This document shows, one piece after another, positions 1 through 9,725 of a stretch of DNA of 64,000 nt (position 1 is its first letter; each line of letters starts with the position of its first letter). The stretch spans positions 5,704,001-5,768,000 of the forward strand of contig OW203991.1 in the NCBI GenBank assembly GCA_934047225.1, given 5' to 3'. The translations under genes and the position numbers were made by a program. The notes under the pieces are model-generated. The model was not told where the DNA came from and ran no database searches. It saw only the letters and a list, made by a program, of their open reading frames with translations. This DNA comes from Ypsolopha sequella (lineage: Eukaryota; Arthropoda; Insecta; Lepidoptera; Ypsolophidae).

Positions 1-186
1 CAACTACGCCCCCCAGTCGTAGGAACACAGTCTCGATCCGTTCAACAAGGTAACGCACGGCCCTTGTGATACCGCTTTCCCGCAATGAGGTGTCCTAGTC
101 ATTGCGGGAAAGCGGTATCACAAGGGCCGTGCGTTACCTTGTTGAACGGATCGAGACTGTGTTCCTACGACTGGGGGGCGTAGTTG
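1..186. repeat. Perfect 88-bp inverted repeat (hairpin)
   Basis: Positions 1-88 are the exact reverse complement of 99-186, with a 10-base loop (89-98). The arm is more GC-rich than the AT-rich DNA that follows. Reading plus from 99, one frame stays open across the arm to about 243 and looks protein-like (SLRESGITRAVRYLVER...), so the arm may be the end of a retroelement reading frame. The left arm touches the window edge, so the palindrome may extend further. It could be a fold-back element, an inverted duplication or an assembly artefact. Confidence 0.9.
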
Positions 187-827
187 TAGCGCAGTATAAA
201 TCAAACATAATAGTATATTATTATATGTATCTTGTACTGTTCATGTAATTTAAGTAATTTAAAGTTTCAGGGCCGCAAAAATATGGAACAATTACGCCAA
301 TTAGCGTGAAATGTATTACAGTAGAAATTTAAAATAAAATACAAGCAAAATTTATTAGAAAAGCAAAACCAATTTGCACATGTAAGATGTCCCAGAAAGC
401 AATTATACTCCGCTAAACTTGTTTGTGTTTTGGATATTTATTATAAGTTGGGCTGCCACCTGTCCAGGTTTCCCGGGATTTGTCCTAATTTGGAGGGCGT
501 CCGGGAGCCGTCCGGGAGAGGATTTGAAGAAAGATCCTGGTAAAACCCGGACACTATATGTGTCAAACCGCATCGAACCCAGCTATTACATTTTAGCAAA
601 ATCTGGGAAGACTAAAAAACACCAAAATAAGTAAAAATTGATCTCGTTAAAATTAAAACTCATAGTGAGTAGGTAGTTTACTTCTAATTTAAAATTAATA
701 AATATATACTTAAAGGTTTCGTCTAACTACAACAGAACTTAATTTGTTATTTCTTGTTTAATGAATAGTAATTAATGTTTAATGAAAAATATGTTTAAAA
801 ACTTTTTTTTGTGAGAATATTTTTTTT
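187..827. other. AT-rich interval, no gene seen
   Basis: The only open frame (419-634, 71 residues) has no recognisable motif and biased low-complexity composition. No repeat shared with other parts of the window was noticed. Confidence 0.5.
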
Positions 828-1998
828 AGGCAAAAGTCCTCAATTTCACCTAAATGTCTAAAAGGTACAAAGGAACCTTTATGGTGAGACTCCATTGTCC
901 GTCCGTATGTCACAGCCTCGTAACTTTGGTACTGTTAAAGATAAAGATATAAAATTTGGCACAAAAATTGCATTAATTTCCCCACATATAAAAAAAATAT
1001 GAAAAATTTGAAATTTTTCAAAATATTTCCTAAACTGAAGAGAGAAATTTAAAAAATATTATCCGAAAAATAAAATATGAGTATTGAATTGTACATATTA
1101 AAAAGTTTATTGTAAAAATATATACTTATACTATATTTACTGGCACTGGTTTCGAGAAATCTTTAAAAACCACAAAAATATGTATGTCCCTTATCTCTGA
1201 AACTTTTATACCGAAAATTATGAAAAAATATAGCGATTTCATTTTCTTTTAGCACAAATGAGAAATATAAAAGAAAGTTAAATAAAAAATATATATATTT
1301 TATAAAAATACAATATGGGCATCAAATTTAAGGTATTAAAAATTTGATTGTAAAAATATATAGTTTGGCTATATTTAATTGCATCTATTTCGAGAAATCC
1401 TTGAAAAACCATAAAAAAATGTATGCCCCTTATCTCCAAAACTAGTGGACCGAAAAATATGAAAAAAATCATGGTAATACGTGTTTACGTAAAGATTACA
1501 GGAAAAATAAAGCGGTCGAGAAATTCACGAAAAAAATTACAAAATAAAATTTATCATCTTCAATACGGAACGCTAGGTACGCGAGTCGGACTCGCACTTG
1601 GCCGTTTTTTTTTCCTTAGTAAGCAAGTCTCGTGTTTTGTTTTATTTTTTTTAGGTATTCAGTAAAGTTAAGTCCTTATAAATTTATTGTTTTAGGATTT
1701 TTTGGATATCATAATAGCTGAGCTACGTCGTTATAAATATTTTAATTTTAATAATTTATTTAATGTTTGCTCTTAAATGTATAATTTAAATTTTTTGCAC
1801 CATTATGTTCCTTTAAATTAGTTTAAATGTACACTTTTTAATTTGGTAATAAACTGTTTTTCTTTCTTTCTTTTATATTGTTGATCGAAGCTTTCAAGTA
1901 TGTAACTCATTCCATCTACTACAGCCATGACATACGGACAGACAGCAGAGTTATATTAATAGGGCTCCGTTTTACCCTTTGGGTACGGAATCCTAAAA
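828..1998 (+). mobile_element. GGGTTCCGTA-type dispersed repeat, long copy
   Basis: The left part (884-980: CCATTGTCCGTCCG, CACAGCCTCG, AAATTTGGCACAAAAATTGC) matches 6876-6970. The right end (1961-1998) reads GGGCTCCGTT...TTTGGGTACGGAATCC, close to the right end of the compact copy at 56704-56979, so this is probably one element of about 1.2 kb. Inside, 1072-1228 and 1310-1468 are two diverged direct copies of the same about 160-bp block. A CGCGAGTCGGACTCGCACTTGG motif lies near 1580. No transposase is encoded. Repeats with this signature are common in Lepidoptera (general knowledge). Confidence 0.6.
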
Positions 1999-2418
1999 AG
2001 AAATCGGACTGAGGACATTACCACAGAATTTGTTTATACTGTGACATTACTATGGGTATCCATTTGCTTCCTTTCGTACAACGTCTACGAAAAAATTCTG
2101 TCACTGAAAGTGTTGCTCACCCTCTCATAGACTTTCCTACTTTGCAATAAGGACTAAAATGTAACAAGCGGAACTTCTGCGATGGTACTGGACAATTATT
2201 AGATCACTGGTACATTTGTATGTAATTAATTAGGTATTCGATGCGGATCGTGCTGAGCTTCTAATGCCAAGTATTAATTATTGAAGCTTGGTTAATTAGT
2301 ATTGCTTAATGCCTTGTTGTGTTTGGGGTAAACAGTAACCGAGCCTCTAGTCTAAGGGTTTATTTTTATTTATTAATCAACTTCTTGACCGACTTCAAAA
2401 AAAGAGGAAGTTCTCAAT
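1999..2418. other. Interval without recognised gene
   Basis: AT-rich DNA with no convincing open frame. The motif TTGACCGACTTCAAAAAAAG at 2384-2403 is a sequence often seen beside lepidopteran repeats and may mark the edge of the next repeat. Confidence 0.4.
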
Positions 2419-2895
2419 TCTCATGGCTTAATTTTAAAAGATTTTTTTTCATTTATTTTTCAGAGAATTTACGTCATTTTAGGACATAGTTTTCATTATT
2501 TTGGTATATAAATTAACCATTTTTTTTATGATTTGTTGAAGAATTGTCCGATATGACGTCACTTGAGAATTTTAGACATTACACTGATTGTGATGTGTGA
2601 TTACTTATAGAAAAAAGTGGTCTGTCTGTGTTTGTCTAGTCATCTGTCATCCAGCTGTCAAATTAGTCGGAAGCAAATTATTATAAATTTATCTTGATAG
2701 CAAAGCACACATTTCTAAACAGCCATTTCTCAAGTGACGTCACACGAAGGCCAATGGAAGTTGCCGCTTTTTCGTAAAAATATCCATAATCTTGAGTTTT
2801 TTTAGATCACAAGTTCTAAAATACGCCTTGTTAAACCTAAATTCAAAATGGTTTTCGATAACATAATTTAATCTAAGCGAATTCGACTGCTTTTT
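2419..2895 (+). repeat. Dispersed repeat family R2, copy 1
   Basis: About 470 bp closely matched by 28019-28460. Shared blocks include TTTTAGGACAT, TAAATTAACCATT, AATTTTAGACATTA and GTGGTCTGTCT. A reverse-strand fragment of the right end lies at 48010-48121. No coding capacity and no clear terminal inverted repeat were found, so the class is unknown. Confidence 0.7.
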
Positions 2896-3317
2896 TTGAG
2901 TATGTTATTTCTGAACTGATTTGAATGTTTTTTTTTGGAAGAGTGTGCTTTCAGGAAAGTACCGTTTTGAGTTTGGCCATAATCTGATTGAAGTCTTCAG
3001 AAATAAACAGTGGAACTCAGAAAATGACAGCAAAGCACTCTAAATTGAGACAATCGCCTTGTACTAGGATGCTGATTGCAGGGTATTACTTGGAAGTTGT
3101 CATACCTCCACCTGATTTTCGTCCGACTCATTACCATAGAACTCCTCAAGGGATGAGAGCACACAACTTGAGATTGCGGCAACAAGTTGCCATTAATGAA
3201 ATAGTTTTGATCAGAAACTGGAATTTTACGCATTTTTCAATGTTACATAAAGACACCGTTGTGAATTTAGGTTGCTGGTTCAGCCAGCTAGACCACTAGC
3301 TAGGTCGTTCAGCTCAC
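2896..3317. other. Interval with a doubtful open frame
   Basis: An open frame at 2988-3299 (+, 103 residues) contains a fairly mixed-composition stretch (VVIPPPDFRPTHYHRTPQG), but no known family was recognised and no supporting signal was seen. It is recorded as undecided rather than as a gene. Confidence 0.3.
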
Positions 3318-3455
3318 TTCATCTCAGTATCGGACTTGGCGAGCATCCACACTACGCTCCCGGGGTCACGGCGCGAGCCCAGCACCATCAGCTGCGACAG
3401 CCTGGCGCCAGGCAGCAGCGCTGGTCTCCGGGGCGCCTGCCCGGTCCACGTAGCG
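3318..3455 (-). pseudogene. Partial duplicate of the adjacent exon-like segment
   Basis: This segment is nearly identical to the 3' two-thirds of the exon-like block at 3491-3696. The donor-like signal is kept as GTGAGC (complement of 3312-3317). The reading frame is also kept: it reads IATWTGQ at one end and LAKSDTEM at the donor end, with a few substitutions such as V to A and PPGA to LPGA. The 5' part of the exon, including the acceptor, is missing beyond about 3455. It may be a relic of tandem exon duplication. With its own acceptor gone it is probably not spliced. Confidence 0.5.
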
Positions 3456-3490
3456 ATTGTGATCCACTAAATGATGACCATTCAACTCAC

Positions 3491-3696
3491 TTCATCTCAG
3501 TATCGGACTTGGCGAGCATCCACACTACGCTCCCGGGGTCCCGGCGCGAGCCCAGCACCATCAGCTGCGACAGCCTGGCGCCGGGTGGCAGCGCTGGTCT
3601 CCGAGGCACCTGCCCGGTCCACGTGGCGATGGCCAGCATCTCCGGGCTCTCTTTCACGAGGTGCTTCTGCGTCGCCAGGCATTTCCCTGATGCGTC
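3491..3696 (-). CDS. Candidate internal exon of an unidentified host gene
   Basis: A GC-rich block in AT-rich surroundings reads open on the minus strand from D (GAC at 3696) through GKCLATQKHLVKESPEMLAI to LAKSDTEM. It is preceded by an acceptor-like CTTCCCCACAG (complement of 3697-3707) and followed by a strong donor-like GTGAGT (complement of 3485-3490). The 206-nt length would give a phase-0 start and a phase-2 end. No protein family was recognised. No companion exon was found nearby, which is expected if introns are long and filled with transposons. Alternatives are a retrocopy fragment or a captured exon inside a repeat. The composition, frame and both splice signals together make a genuine exon the best reading, with moderate certainty. 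Confidence 0.5.
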
Positions 3697-3753
3697 CTGT
3701 GGGGAAGAAGTCCATGAAATATAGGACTTGCTCACAATTAGTTAGTTTTTAAT

Positions 3754-4069
3754 AGGTGGTAGAGCTGATGCTGGGCTCGACTGTGGAGGTACCACCATCT
3801 TACTTGGAGACCCCCTCGAAGTAATTCGGGGGAGAGTAAGAGGACAGATCACAGGCAAAAAACCAGGTGGCCCACCATGCCTGGGACCGATGAATGGTCC
3901 ATCTCTAATAGCCGGGCCTTATATGGAACAGCACCGCGCTCACCAACCCGCCTGCCCAGCGCGTGTGAGTATGGGCAATTCTTCCAGGATGACCGCCGGG
4001 TGTGGCAAAGTCCTGGAAAGGCTTATGTCCAGCAGTGGGCGAACTAGGCTGATGGATTGATGGATGGAG
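3754..4069 (+). mobile_element. SINE-like repeat (GGAT-tail family), copy A
   Basis: It begins AGGTGGTAGAGCTGATGCTG and ends ATGTCCAGCAGTGGGCGAACTAGGCTGATGG followed by a short (GGAT)n tail. Related copies lie at 35968-36332 (-), 37769-38060 (+), 49867-50185 (-) and 54681-55055 (-). Copy A lacks an internal piece present in the others (the GACGGGCAGC...CACTGGTG block). The one-ended simple-repeat tail suggests retroposition. The tail wording resembles 3' ends of lepidopteran LINEs. Confidence 0.65.
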
Positions 4070-4449
4070 TACCTATTACCTATACAAATGATGGGAAGTT
4101 ACGTGACTTGTAATGGCATGTACCTCTCTCCTGTAGTGACATATCAGCTTATTTTTAATAGTAACTGATTAATTAGTTATAGCAAAGAACAAACTATTAT
4201 TACTGAAGTTATCGATAGCGATATCGATCAGTTTTAGAATGAAAACGTGTCAAATGTCGTCACGAGACATGCTGTTAAGATCACTTTGATTGCCAATAAC
4301 TAGCAAATTTTTGAGATATCGAAAAAAAAATTTTACTATGTTGTTAGCTTTTTAAACGCAATTGATTTTCATAAAAATGTTCATGTAGGAGACGAGCTTA
4401 TTGCAAATTTATAAGTAGTAGTGTTGTTAGGAACAGCTATAGTCATATA
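4070..4449. other. Interval without recognised feature
   Basis: AT-rich sequence with no open frame of note and no match noticed elsewhere in the window. Confidence 0.5.
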
Positions 4450-4790
4450 CAAGTTGTAACAGAAAGGTGTAACCATATTTGAAGAGCTTATTCAGTCAAT
4501 AGTATAGAACAACTTTTATTATGGAGCGAAACCTGAAATCTCAAAAAAAAAATATCGGCCGAGCGGCATTGCATTTTTCTATGAAAAAGTTATTTTTTTT
4601 ACAGATACAGGGTTTGTTCCATAGTAATATATCTTGAGATTTCCTTGTATTTGTTTATCTTATTTATCAGTATATTTATATATATTTTAAAAAAAACTTT
4701 AAAAGCTTCCATAGTAAAAGTTGTTCTATACCATTGGCAGAATAAGCTCTTCAAATATGGTTACACCTTTCTGTTACACGTTGCATAGTT
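4450..4790. mobile_element. Terminal-inverted-repeat MITE (TGTAACAGAAAGG family), copy 1
   Basis: The left arm GTAACAGAAAGGTGTAACCA... near 4456 pairs with the right arm ...TGGTTACACCTTTCTGTTAC near 4757-4777. The inverted repeat is about 70 bp and continues through GAAGAGCTTATTC and GAACAACTTTTA. A second copy at 30365-30808 has TA bases at both outer edges, which suggests a Tc1/mariner-like TA target. No protein is encoded. Confidence 0.75.
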
Positions 4791-4914
4791 ATATCATTTC
4801 AGCAATCAGAAGTCAAAATGTTTGCGACAAACGGAACCAAACTTGTCCATCATTTACAACGTGGCAAGACTTTCGCAATTTTCCCATTAAAATAGATACT
4901 TACTAAAATTTATA

Positions 4915-5232
4915 TATATCGTCACGACATGAATCCCCAAGGGGATGTCAGAGGTGTTCCAAGTGTGAACTGAGAAATGCAAGTCACAGTCCACACACGA
5001 TACACCTGCGTTTCACCGGCGATTATTACGTCCCAACGTGATGGGTGGTGAGATCTATTGAACCGTACTTCGGGCACAAATACACGTTTTTTAGGGCATG
5101 CAGGTTTCCTCACGATGTTTTTCTTCACCGTTCAGCAAGTGGTAACTAAGAACAAATACAATGCCCGGGGATCGAACCTGAAACTCAAGATTGAAAGGCC
5201 AGCGTTCTACCCCTGAGCTGCCACTGTTTCTA
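4915..5232 (-). mobile_element. tRNA-derived SINE
   Basis: Read on the minus strand it begins with a tRNA-like head (GGCAGCTCAGGGGTAGAACG, then GGTTCGATCCC, an exact RNA polymerase III B-box). The body contains TGAACGGTGAAGAAAAACATCGTGAGGAAACCTGCATG, a signature of a widespread lepidopteran SINE group. The A-box-like and B-box-like segments have tRNA-like spacing, so an internal pol III promoter is plausible. A more diverged relative in the same orientation lies at 62390-62633. Confidence 0.8.
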
Positions 5233-5454
5233 TGCGGCCGCACTGGCAGTAAAATTTATAGACCAGATTCAATGAAAAGAAACCATTCAACTGTTAACTT
5301 AACAAAAACTTTGCTCCATTTTTTCGAAGGCACTTACTAACAAAAATACAGGCTTTTCTTGCCTACCACACAGTTTGTCCTTTTGACCTAAAACTAGCTG
5401 AACTACGAAACCTTCGATCGCTTCTCTCACTCATTCAATTAAATCTATATATTT

Positions 5455-5711
5455 ATAAGGTGAATTTGTAAACATCGTCCAAATTCATACTTGAGCTCAT
5501 CAGAATCATGAACCAATAACGATTTTTGTAAAATTCATAAAACTAAATTTCGACTCCCCATAGTGATTCACTCAGGACTGGGAGTAAATTTTTATGGGAA
5601 GTCGAAATTTCATTATACGAATTTCACAAAAAATGTTATTGATTCATGATGCTGATTACTTAACAAGCCTCTAGTATGAATTTGGACGATGATCAATAAG
5701 TCATCTTGTAT
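5455..5711. mobile_element. Long palindromic MITE (AAGGTGA family), copy 1
   Basis: The whole element is an imperfect palindrome. The outer arms read AAGGTGA...CGTCCAAATTCATACT and its complement AGTATGAATTTGGACGATG. The inner arms read GAAATTTCGACTTCCC-like on both sides of a short centre. Related copies lie at 50679-50941 and 63134-63399. RNA from it would fold into one long hairpin. It is bounded by TATA-like bases and has no coding capacity. Confidence 0.8.
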
Positions 5712-6267
5712 ATACAAAAAATACAAAATTAAAAAATACAAAATTATTTATTGGATCAAAAAATCTTAACCTAAAAATTACAATGTTAAGGCTAAGGTAT
5801 TCACAAAAATTATGTGTTCAACTGAAACTTAAGTAAGGCAAAGCCTGTCATTTAAGAGTCAGTTGCTTCTGCTCGTAGGGACACAGTTTAGTTATTACAG
5901 GTAGCCGAAAAAGAGAAAAGCATGCAATTTATTAAAGCGTATTTAAATTTACAAAATTATATAAAAATTAACATGAGTGTATGTAAGTGTGTGTGTGTAT
6001 ATGTGAGAGGGTGTGTAAATGTAAGTATGAGTGTGTGAGAAGAGAAAAGAAACAGGGAGCGTTTACAAAGAAAACATACATATGTACATATGTAGTATTA
6101 TTTTAAAAGAAAATTTTGTAATCGTACATACTGTTATGATATTCAAGCAGTAATTCCTTGGAATTATTTCATAACAGCAAGATAAGAATTGCGTCAGCCA
6201 GTAGGCAGTTTTATATTACATTGAGTGTAAACAAATTATCCAGTACATAGAATAGAAAGATGGAATA
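5712..6267. other. Interval with TG-rich low complexity
   Basis: AT-rich sequence with a degenerate TG/GTGTG tract at about 5980-6045. No gene or element was recognised. Confidence 0.5.
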
Positions 6268-6708
6268 CAGTAGAGCCTCGATAATCCGTACTCAGGCTAA
6301 TCCGAACGTCGCTATAATCCGAACTGCATACCCCACCCCACTTCCTCGCCTTCGCCTCGCTGCTATGTTGTTTATTAATTAGTCTGCAGTTACGACTGCC
6401 ACGTTGCGCGTCCATTCCACGTTTTTCTGCTCTGTACTCGTGCGCGGCGTGTTTTTTGAGGTTATAAAGATGGTTCCAACACCAAAACGCAAACATAAAA
6501 CTTTGACTATAGCCGAAAAGTGCACCATACTAGACAGTTTAAAGGACGGAGTGTCGGCAACTTCTCTTGCTTGTAAGTATGGCGTTGGAAAATCAACAAT
6601 TACAGACCTCAAAATGTTTTTTTTTCTCCTTACATACTATAATCCGAACGCTTCGTGAGTCCGAACAGGGGTTAGTTTTTGCTAGTTCGGATTATCAAGA
6701 CTCTACTG
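6268..6708 (+). mobile_element. Internally deleted pogo/Tigger-like transposon
   Basis: The termini are CAGTAGAGCCTCGATAATCCG (left) and the near complement CGGATTATCAAGACTCTACTG (right), flanked by TA on both sides (6266-6267 and 6709-6710). This is the target duplication of the pogo/Tigger branch of Tc1/mariner. Only 441 bp remain, whereas autonomous members are about 2-3 kb. Most of the transposase, including the DDE domain, is gone. Confidence 0.85.
6470..6658 (+). pseudogene. N-terminal stub of a Tigger/jerky-type transposase
   Basis: Starting at the ATG at 6470, the frame reads MVPTPKRKHKTLTIAEKCTI and then DSLKDGVSATSLACKYGVGK. This is the helix-turn-helix (CENP-B N-terminal/Psq-like) DNA-binding start of pogo/Tigger transposases. 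The reading is right up to about residue 48 (STITDLK). It then runs into unrelated sequence (MFFFLLTYYNPN) at the internal deletion junction near 6615 and stops. The catalytic domain is absent, so no transposition activity is expected. The same frame can be read from 6404, but the ATG at 6470 fits the family start better. Confidence 0.75.
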
Positions 6709-6838
6709 TACTTGGAATGGCTCTACGTATTTTTAATAAGCTTCCAAGTCTATACGTGATAATGACGACATAAATACCTTCAAAACTTCTCTTCTCTTAG
6801 GTACTATTTAACATAGTGCTTGAAGTACGATTGTTGAT

Positions 6839-7114
6839 TTTTAGGGTTCCGTAGTACAAAAGCATGGTTAGACTCCGTTGTCCGTCCGTCCGTCCGTATG
6901 TCGCAGCCTCATAATTTTAGCACCGTTAAAGATAAAGACATAAAATTTGGCACAAAAATTGCATTATTTTGCCCACATGTCACGGTGTAAAAAAAAATAT
7001 AAAAAATTTGAAATTGTTCAAAATATTTCCGAAACAAAATTGAGAAAAATAAAAAATATTATCCTAAAATAAAATATGGGTATCAAATTGTAGATATTGA
7101 AAAGTTTATTGTAA
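6839..7114 (+). mobile_element. GGGTTCCGTA-type repeat, truncated copy
   Basis: It starts AGGGTTCCGTAGTACAAAAG and continues GTCCGTCCGTCCGTCCGTATG and AAATTTGGCACAAAAATTGC, matching the left part of the 828-1998 element. It is interrupted on the right by a small palindromic element at 7115. Confidence 0.65.
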
Positions 7115-7206
7115 CACTTTATTCTGTCAATAACTCCGTAGTGGTGTAGTTTCATTGAAAAATGTTACTACACCGCTATGTATGGATTTTCTGACAGAAT
7201 ACAGTG
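7115..7206. mobile_element. Small palindromic MITE inserted in a repeat
   Basis: The ends CACTTTATTCTGTCA and CTGACAGAATACAGTG are imperfect inverted repeats. The inner arms GTAGTGGTGTAG and CTACACCGCTA also pair. Total length is about 92 bp. Confidence 0.6.
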
Positions 7207-7241
7207 TTTTGACTTGATGGCTGGTTACTGAATTTGACTAT

Positions 7242-7750
7242 TTAAGTGGATGGCATACCCTAGCAACTTTTTTTATTACCCGTCCAGCACAACTAGTCTA
7301 ATGGCAAAGACTTTATTTGCTTTTCATAGAGGCGATTATAGGTTGGCTCTTTGGTCTCTTTTTCTTGGACGCGTAATACTAGTGACCACGAAGTGAAACA
7401 ACAAATTGGTGTGTTTTTAGCTAATACTGAAATATTTTGTAGGGGAAAAAATATTGAATTTAGGTGATATACCTTCATCTTTCTATTACCTATTTTATGA
7501 AAGAAAAATAAAGTTGATCTTGTAACCGCGTTCTTGAAGCGAACGTTTGAAAACCAAAAAAATAGAGGGTGCAAAACATTTTTTTTTGACAAAAGTATAA
7601 ATATTAGTACATTGTTTATACATAAGATCCCTAGAGAAAAGATTAATAAATCAAATATATTTTTTTCAATACAAGGAGAGTCCGAATTTCTTCAAACGAA
7701 TCTTAGATAGCCTGGGGTTGGTCATGCTCTAGGCTCAGGTACAGTCTTAA
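7242..7750 (+). mobile_element. TTAA-bounded repeat family T1, copy 1
   Basis: The block runs from TTAAGTGGATGGCATACCCT to GCTCAGGTACAGTCTTAA. Related copies with TTAA at both ends lie at 15269-15764 and 19695-20190, and a right-truncated copy lies at 36640-37110. Shared internal blocks include ATTACCCGTCCAG, GGACGCGTAATACTAGTGA and CAAATTGGTGTGTTTTTAGC. TTAA at both ends is the hallmark of piggyBac-type target duplication. No transposase is present. Confidence 0.65.
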
Positions 7751-8183
7751 GGTTTGACTTGTTAATGAACGTAACTAAATACCAATAATTGTTATTATGT
7801 TTATGCTTTTGTGTTTTTTGTTTATTTAAATTTTATGTTTGCATGGCCTAAGTTTTTCTAGCTTTATTCTGTAATAGAAAATACGAAACCACTTGTGGAC
7901 GCCAATGCATGGCAGAACATAAAAGAAACAAAATTTATATTAACACCATTTGCACGTATCTTCAACAAATAAAGATGATTTCATTGATTGATTGATTATT
8001 TTTAGTTTATAAAATTTTCATTTGTAAAAATTTTTTTTTGTGGAACGGTACAAGACGACTGCAGGAACACATGATTTTATGCTGAAGCGAATATTCATTT
8101 AGCTGCGCACTCGCATGCATTTGTGTCGATCACGGGCACGACATGATCTTCTCTAGTCCGCTGTGACCGAGTAAGCTCCCTAC
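7751..8183. other. Interval with 3'-end-like (ATTG)n tail
   Basis: AT-rich sequence reaching AACAAATAAAGATGATTTC followed by a short ATTG repeat near 7985. This resembles a polyadenylation signal plus the simple-repeat tail of a LINE or SINE, but no coding part is recognisable. Confidence 0.35.
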
Positions 8184-8191
8184 ACCATGGT

Positions 8192-8406
8192 CAGTGGCGT
8201 GCATTGAACTTTTTTCCGGAAAAGCAATCAGAAGATCAAGTTTGACAATAAAAAAAATATGAAAAAAATTAAATAAATAACACTTTGAGTGAATATTATC
8301 ATACAAACTTTTTTTTTCAGTGTTATTAAATTTTTTTTATTTTTTTTTATTGTCAAACTTGATCTTCTGGTTGCTTTTCCGGAAAAAAGTTCAATGCACG
8401 CCACTG
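8192..8406. mobile_element. hAT-like palindromic MITE (CAGTGGCGTGCA)
   Basis: The inverted repeats begin CAGTGGCGTGCATTGAAC and extend about 70 bp inward (TTTTTTCCGGAAAAGCAA, AGAAGATCAAGTTTGACAAT) with few mismatches. The flanks ACCATGGT (8184-8191) and ACCATGTG (8407-8414) are an imperfect 8-bp duplication, typical of hAT elements. A terminal fragment of a relative lies at about 9968-10025. Confidence 0.75.
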
Positions 8407-8414
8407 ACCATGTG

Positions 8415-8780
8415 ATATCAGTTGCGTAATACAATGCAATAATGCAATACAATTTTTCCCAGTTCACCTATTATTTCCCATGCTCTCACCGACATGACAT
8501 AGAACACGTATAAATATTATTAGTTAAACTATAAAAAACAACTTCATTTTAGAAAATTATTCTCGCGTATAAGAAACAACATGAAAATATTGTTCAAAGT
8601 CAAGCTGTTTTCGGACTAAAATTACGTAAAATTGTTTATTTATTTGAAACCACTAATGGGTTCTTGCGCTAAAATACAAGGAAAATATGCACCACTCAAA
8701 CCCGGAGACTCCGAGTCAAACATGGAAAGGGTGGCAGCCCTAGACACAACGCAACGACCATCACAATTAGGAGCCAATCA
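8415..8780. other. Interval without recognised feature
   Basis: AT-rich sequence, no gene-like frame and no repeat noticed. Confidence 0.45.
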
Positions 8781-8975
8781 TTAAGAGGCTATGCGAATTT
8801 TATTTTTGTCACTGTCGCTCCAAGCGAAAAATCGCGCAGTGCGAGAGGGGCGGATTCAGGGCAAAAGGGAAAAAAGTTGGTTTTATATTTTTATAAAAAA
8901 AAACTAAAATAGCTAGCCAAATTTCAAATATCAAATCTCTAGATATTGTTAAAACACACCTAATAAAATATGTTT
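8781..8975 (+). mobile_element. TTAA-bounded family T2, truncated copy
   Basis: The left end TTAAGAGGCTATGCGAATTT and following sequence match 11044-11240 almost exactly. Homology stops at about 8975, so the right half is missing. Confidence 0.7.
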
Positions 8976-9027
8976 GAGTTGTGGGTAACGGTTAAAGTGG
9001 GTAAATTACTCATAGCGACATAGTTAT

Positions 9028-9654
9028 AGTGCGCGCCAATCTTTTAGTCGCCTCTGAGTGAGCTACGAGTGCAAGCTTGCGCAGATACAGTCAAGGAAAT
9101 AATAATATCAACGGTTGATTATTAAATGTTGACTATAAGTGGGAAGGTGTACTTGTTGTACCTACTTATTTAATTATTTATTTATTATTTTACTGCAATC
9201 GTAACTATATAAATAAAATGCATTAATATAAACACCATTTTCCTACATTGTCGCCTTAAAACACTATAACGTCCGCGGGGAATAACAACAAGAATAAACT
9301 TTAACAAACTAAATCAACAAAACTTTAATAAACTAAATCAACAAAACAACAAATAAAGGCAACAAAAACAATAAACTATAACAAACAGATTCAACGATAA
9401 ACTTAACGAATCATAGATTTTTTTCCTCGTAGGTACTTTTCATGCAACGCGCGCATGTGTAGTGTACGGACGTAGCACTAACACTAACGCATAGTGTTGA
9501 CACCTGCTGAACGGCGAGCGGGGGGTGTGGTGCGGCACGTAGGCGGGTGTGCTCCGCGCCCTCGCTCCTGTAACGTCCCCCTGACACCGTAAAACGGCTA
9601 ATGCGTCGATTCTTGGGGCTAGCTTCAGAGGCGACTAAAAGATTGGCGCGCACT
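9028..9654. mobile_element. Non-autonomous DNA transposon with perfect 29-bp TIRs, copy 1
   Basis: The terminus AGTGCGCGCCAATCTTTTAG, continuing TCGCCTCTG, is repeated exactly in reverse complement at 9626-9654. The second copy at 55281-55864 has the same termini. The interior is AT-rich on the left, with runs of ACAACAAATAAAC-like sequence, and GC-rich on the right. An open frame on the minus strand over the GC-rich part has no recognisable domain. No classical target duplication was certain. Both copies are flanked by GTTATA-like and GTAC bases that may belong to the element. Confidence 0.8.
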
Positions 9655-9725
9655 GTACTATTATAGGTATACCATGCATGAATGTCATATCCATCCAGCG
9701 TAGCACAGTGTTTAATCGCGCGCGA

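Noticed and set aside
419..634. 71-residue frame starting MFVFWIFIIS
   Set aside because: Hydrophobic start but low-complexity, unsupported by splice signals, homology or context.
5160..5232. Genuine tRNA gene
   Set aside because: The tRNA-like head with a perfect B-box is continuous with a SINE body and does not close into a full cloverleaf with a matching acceptor stem, so it is a SINE promoter.
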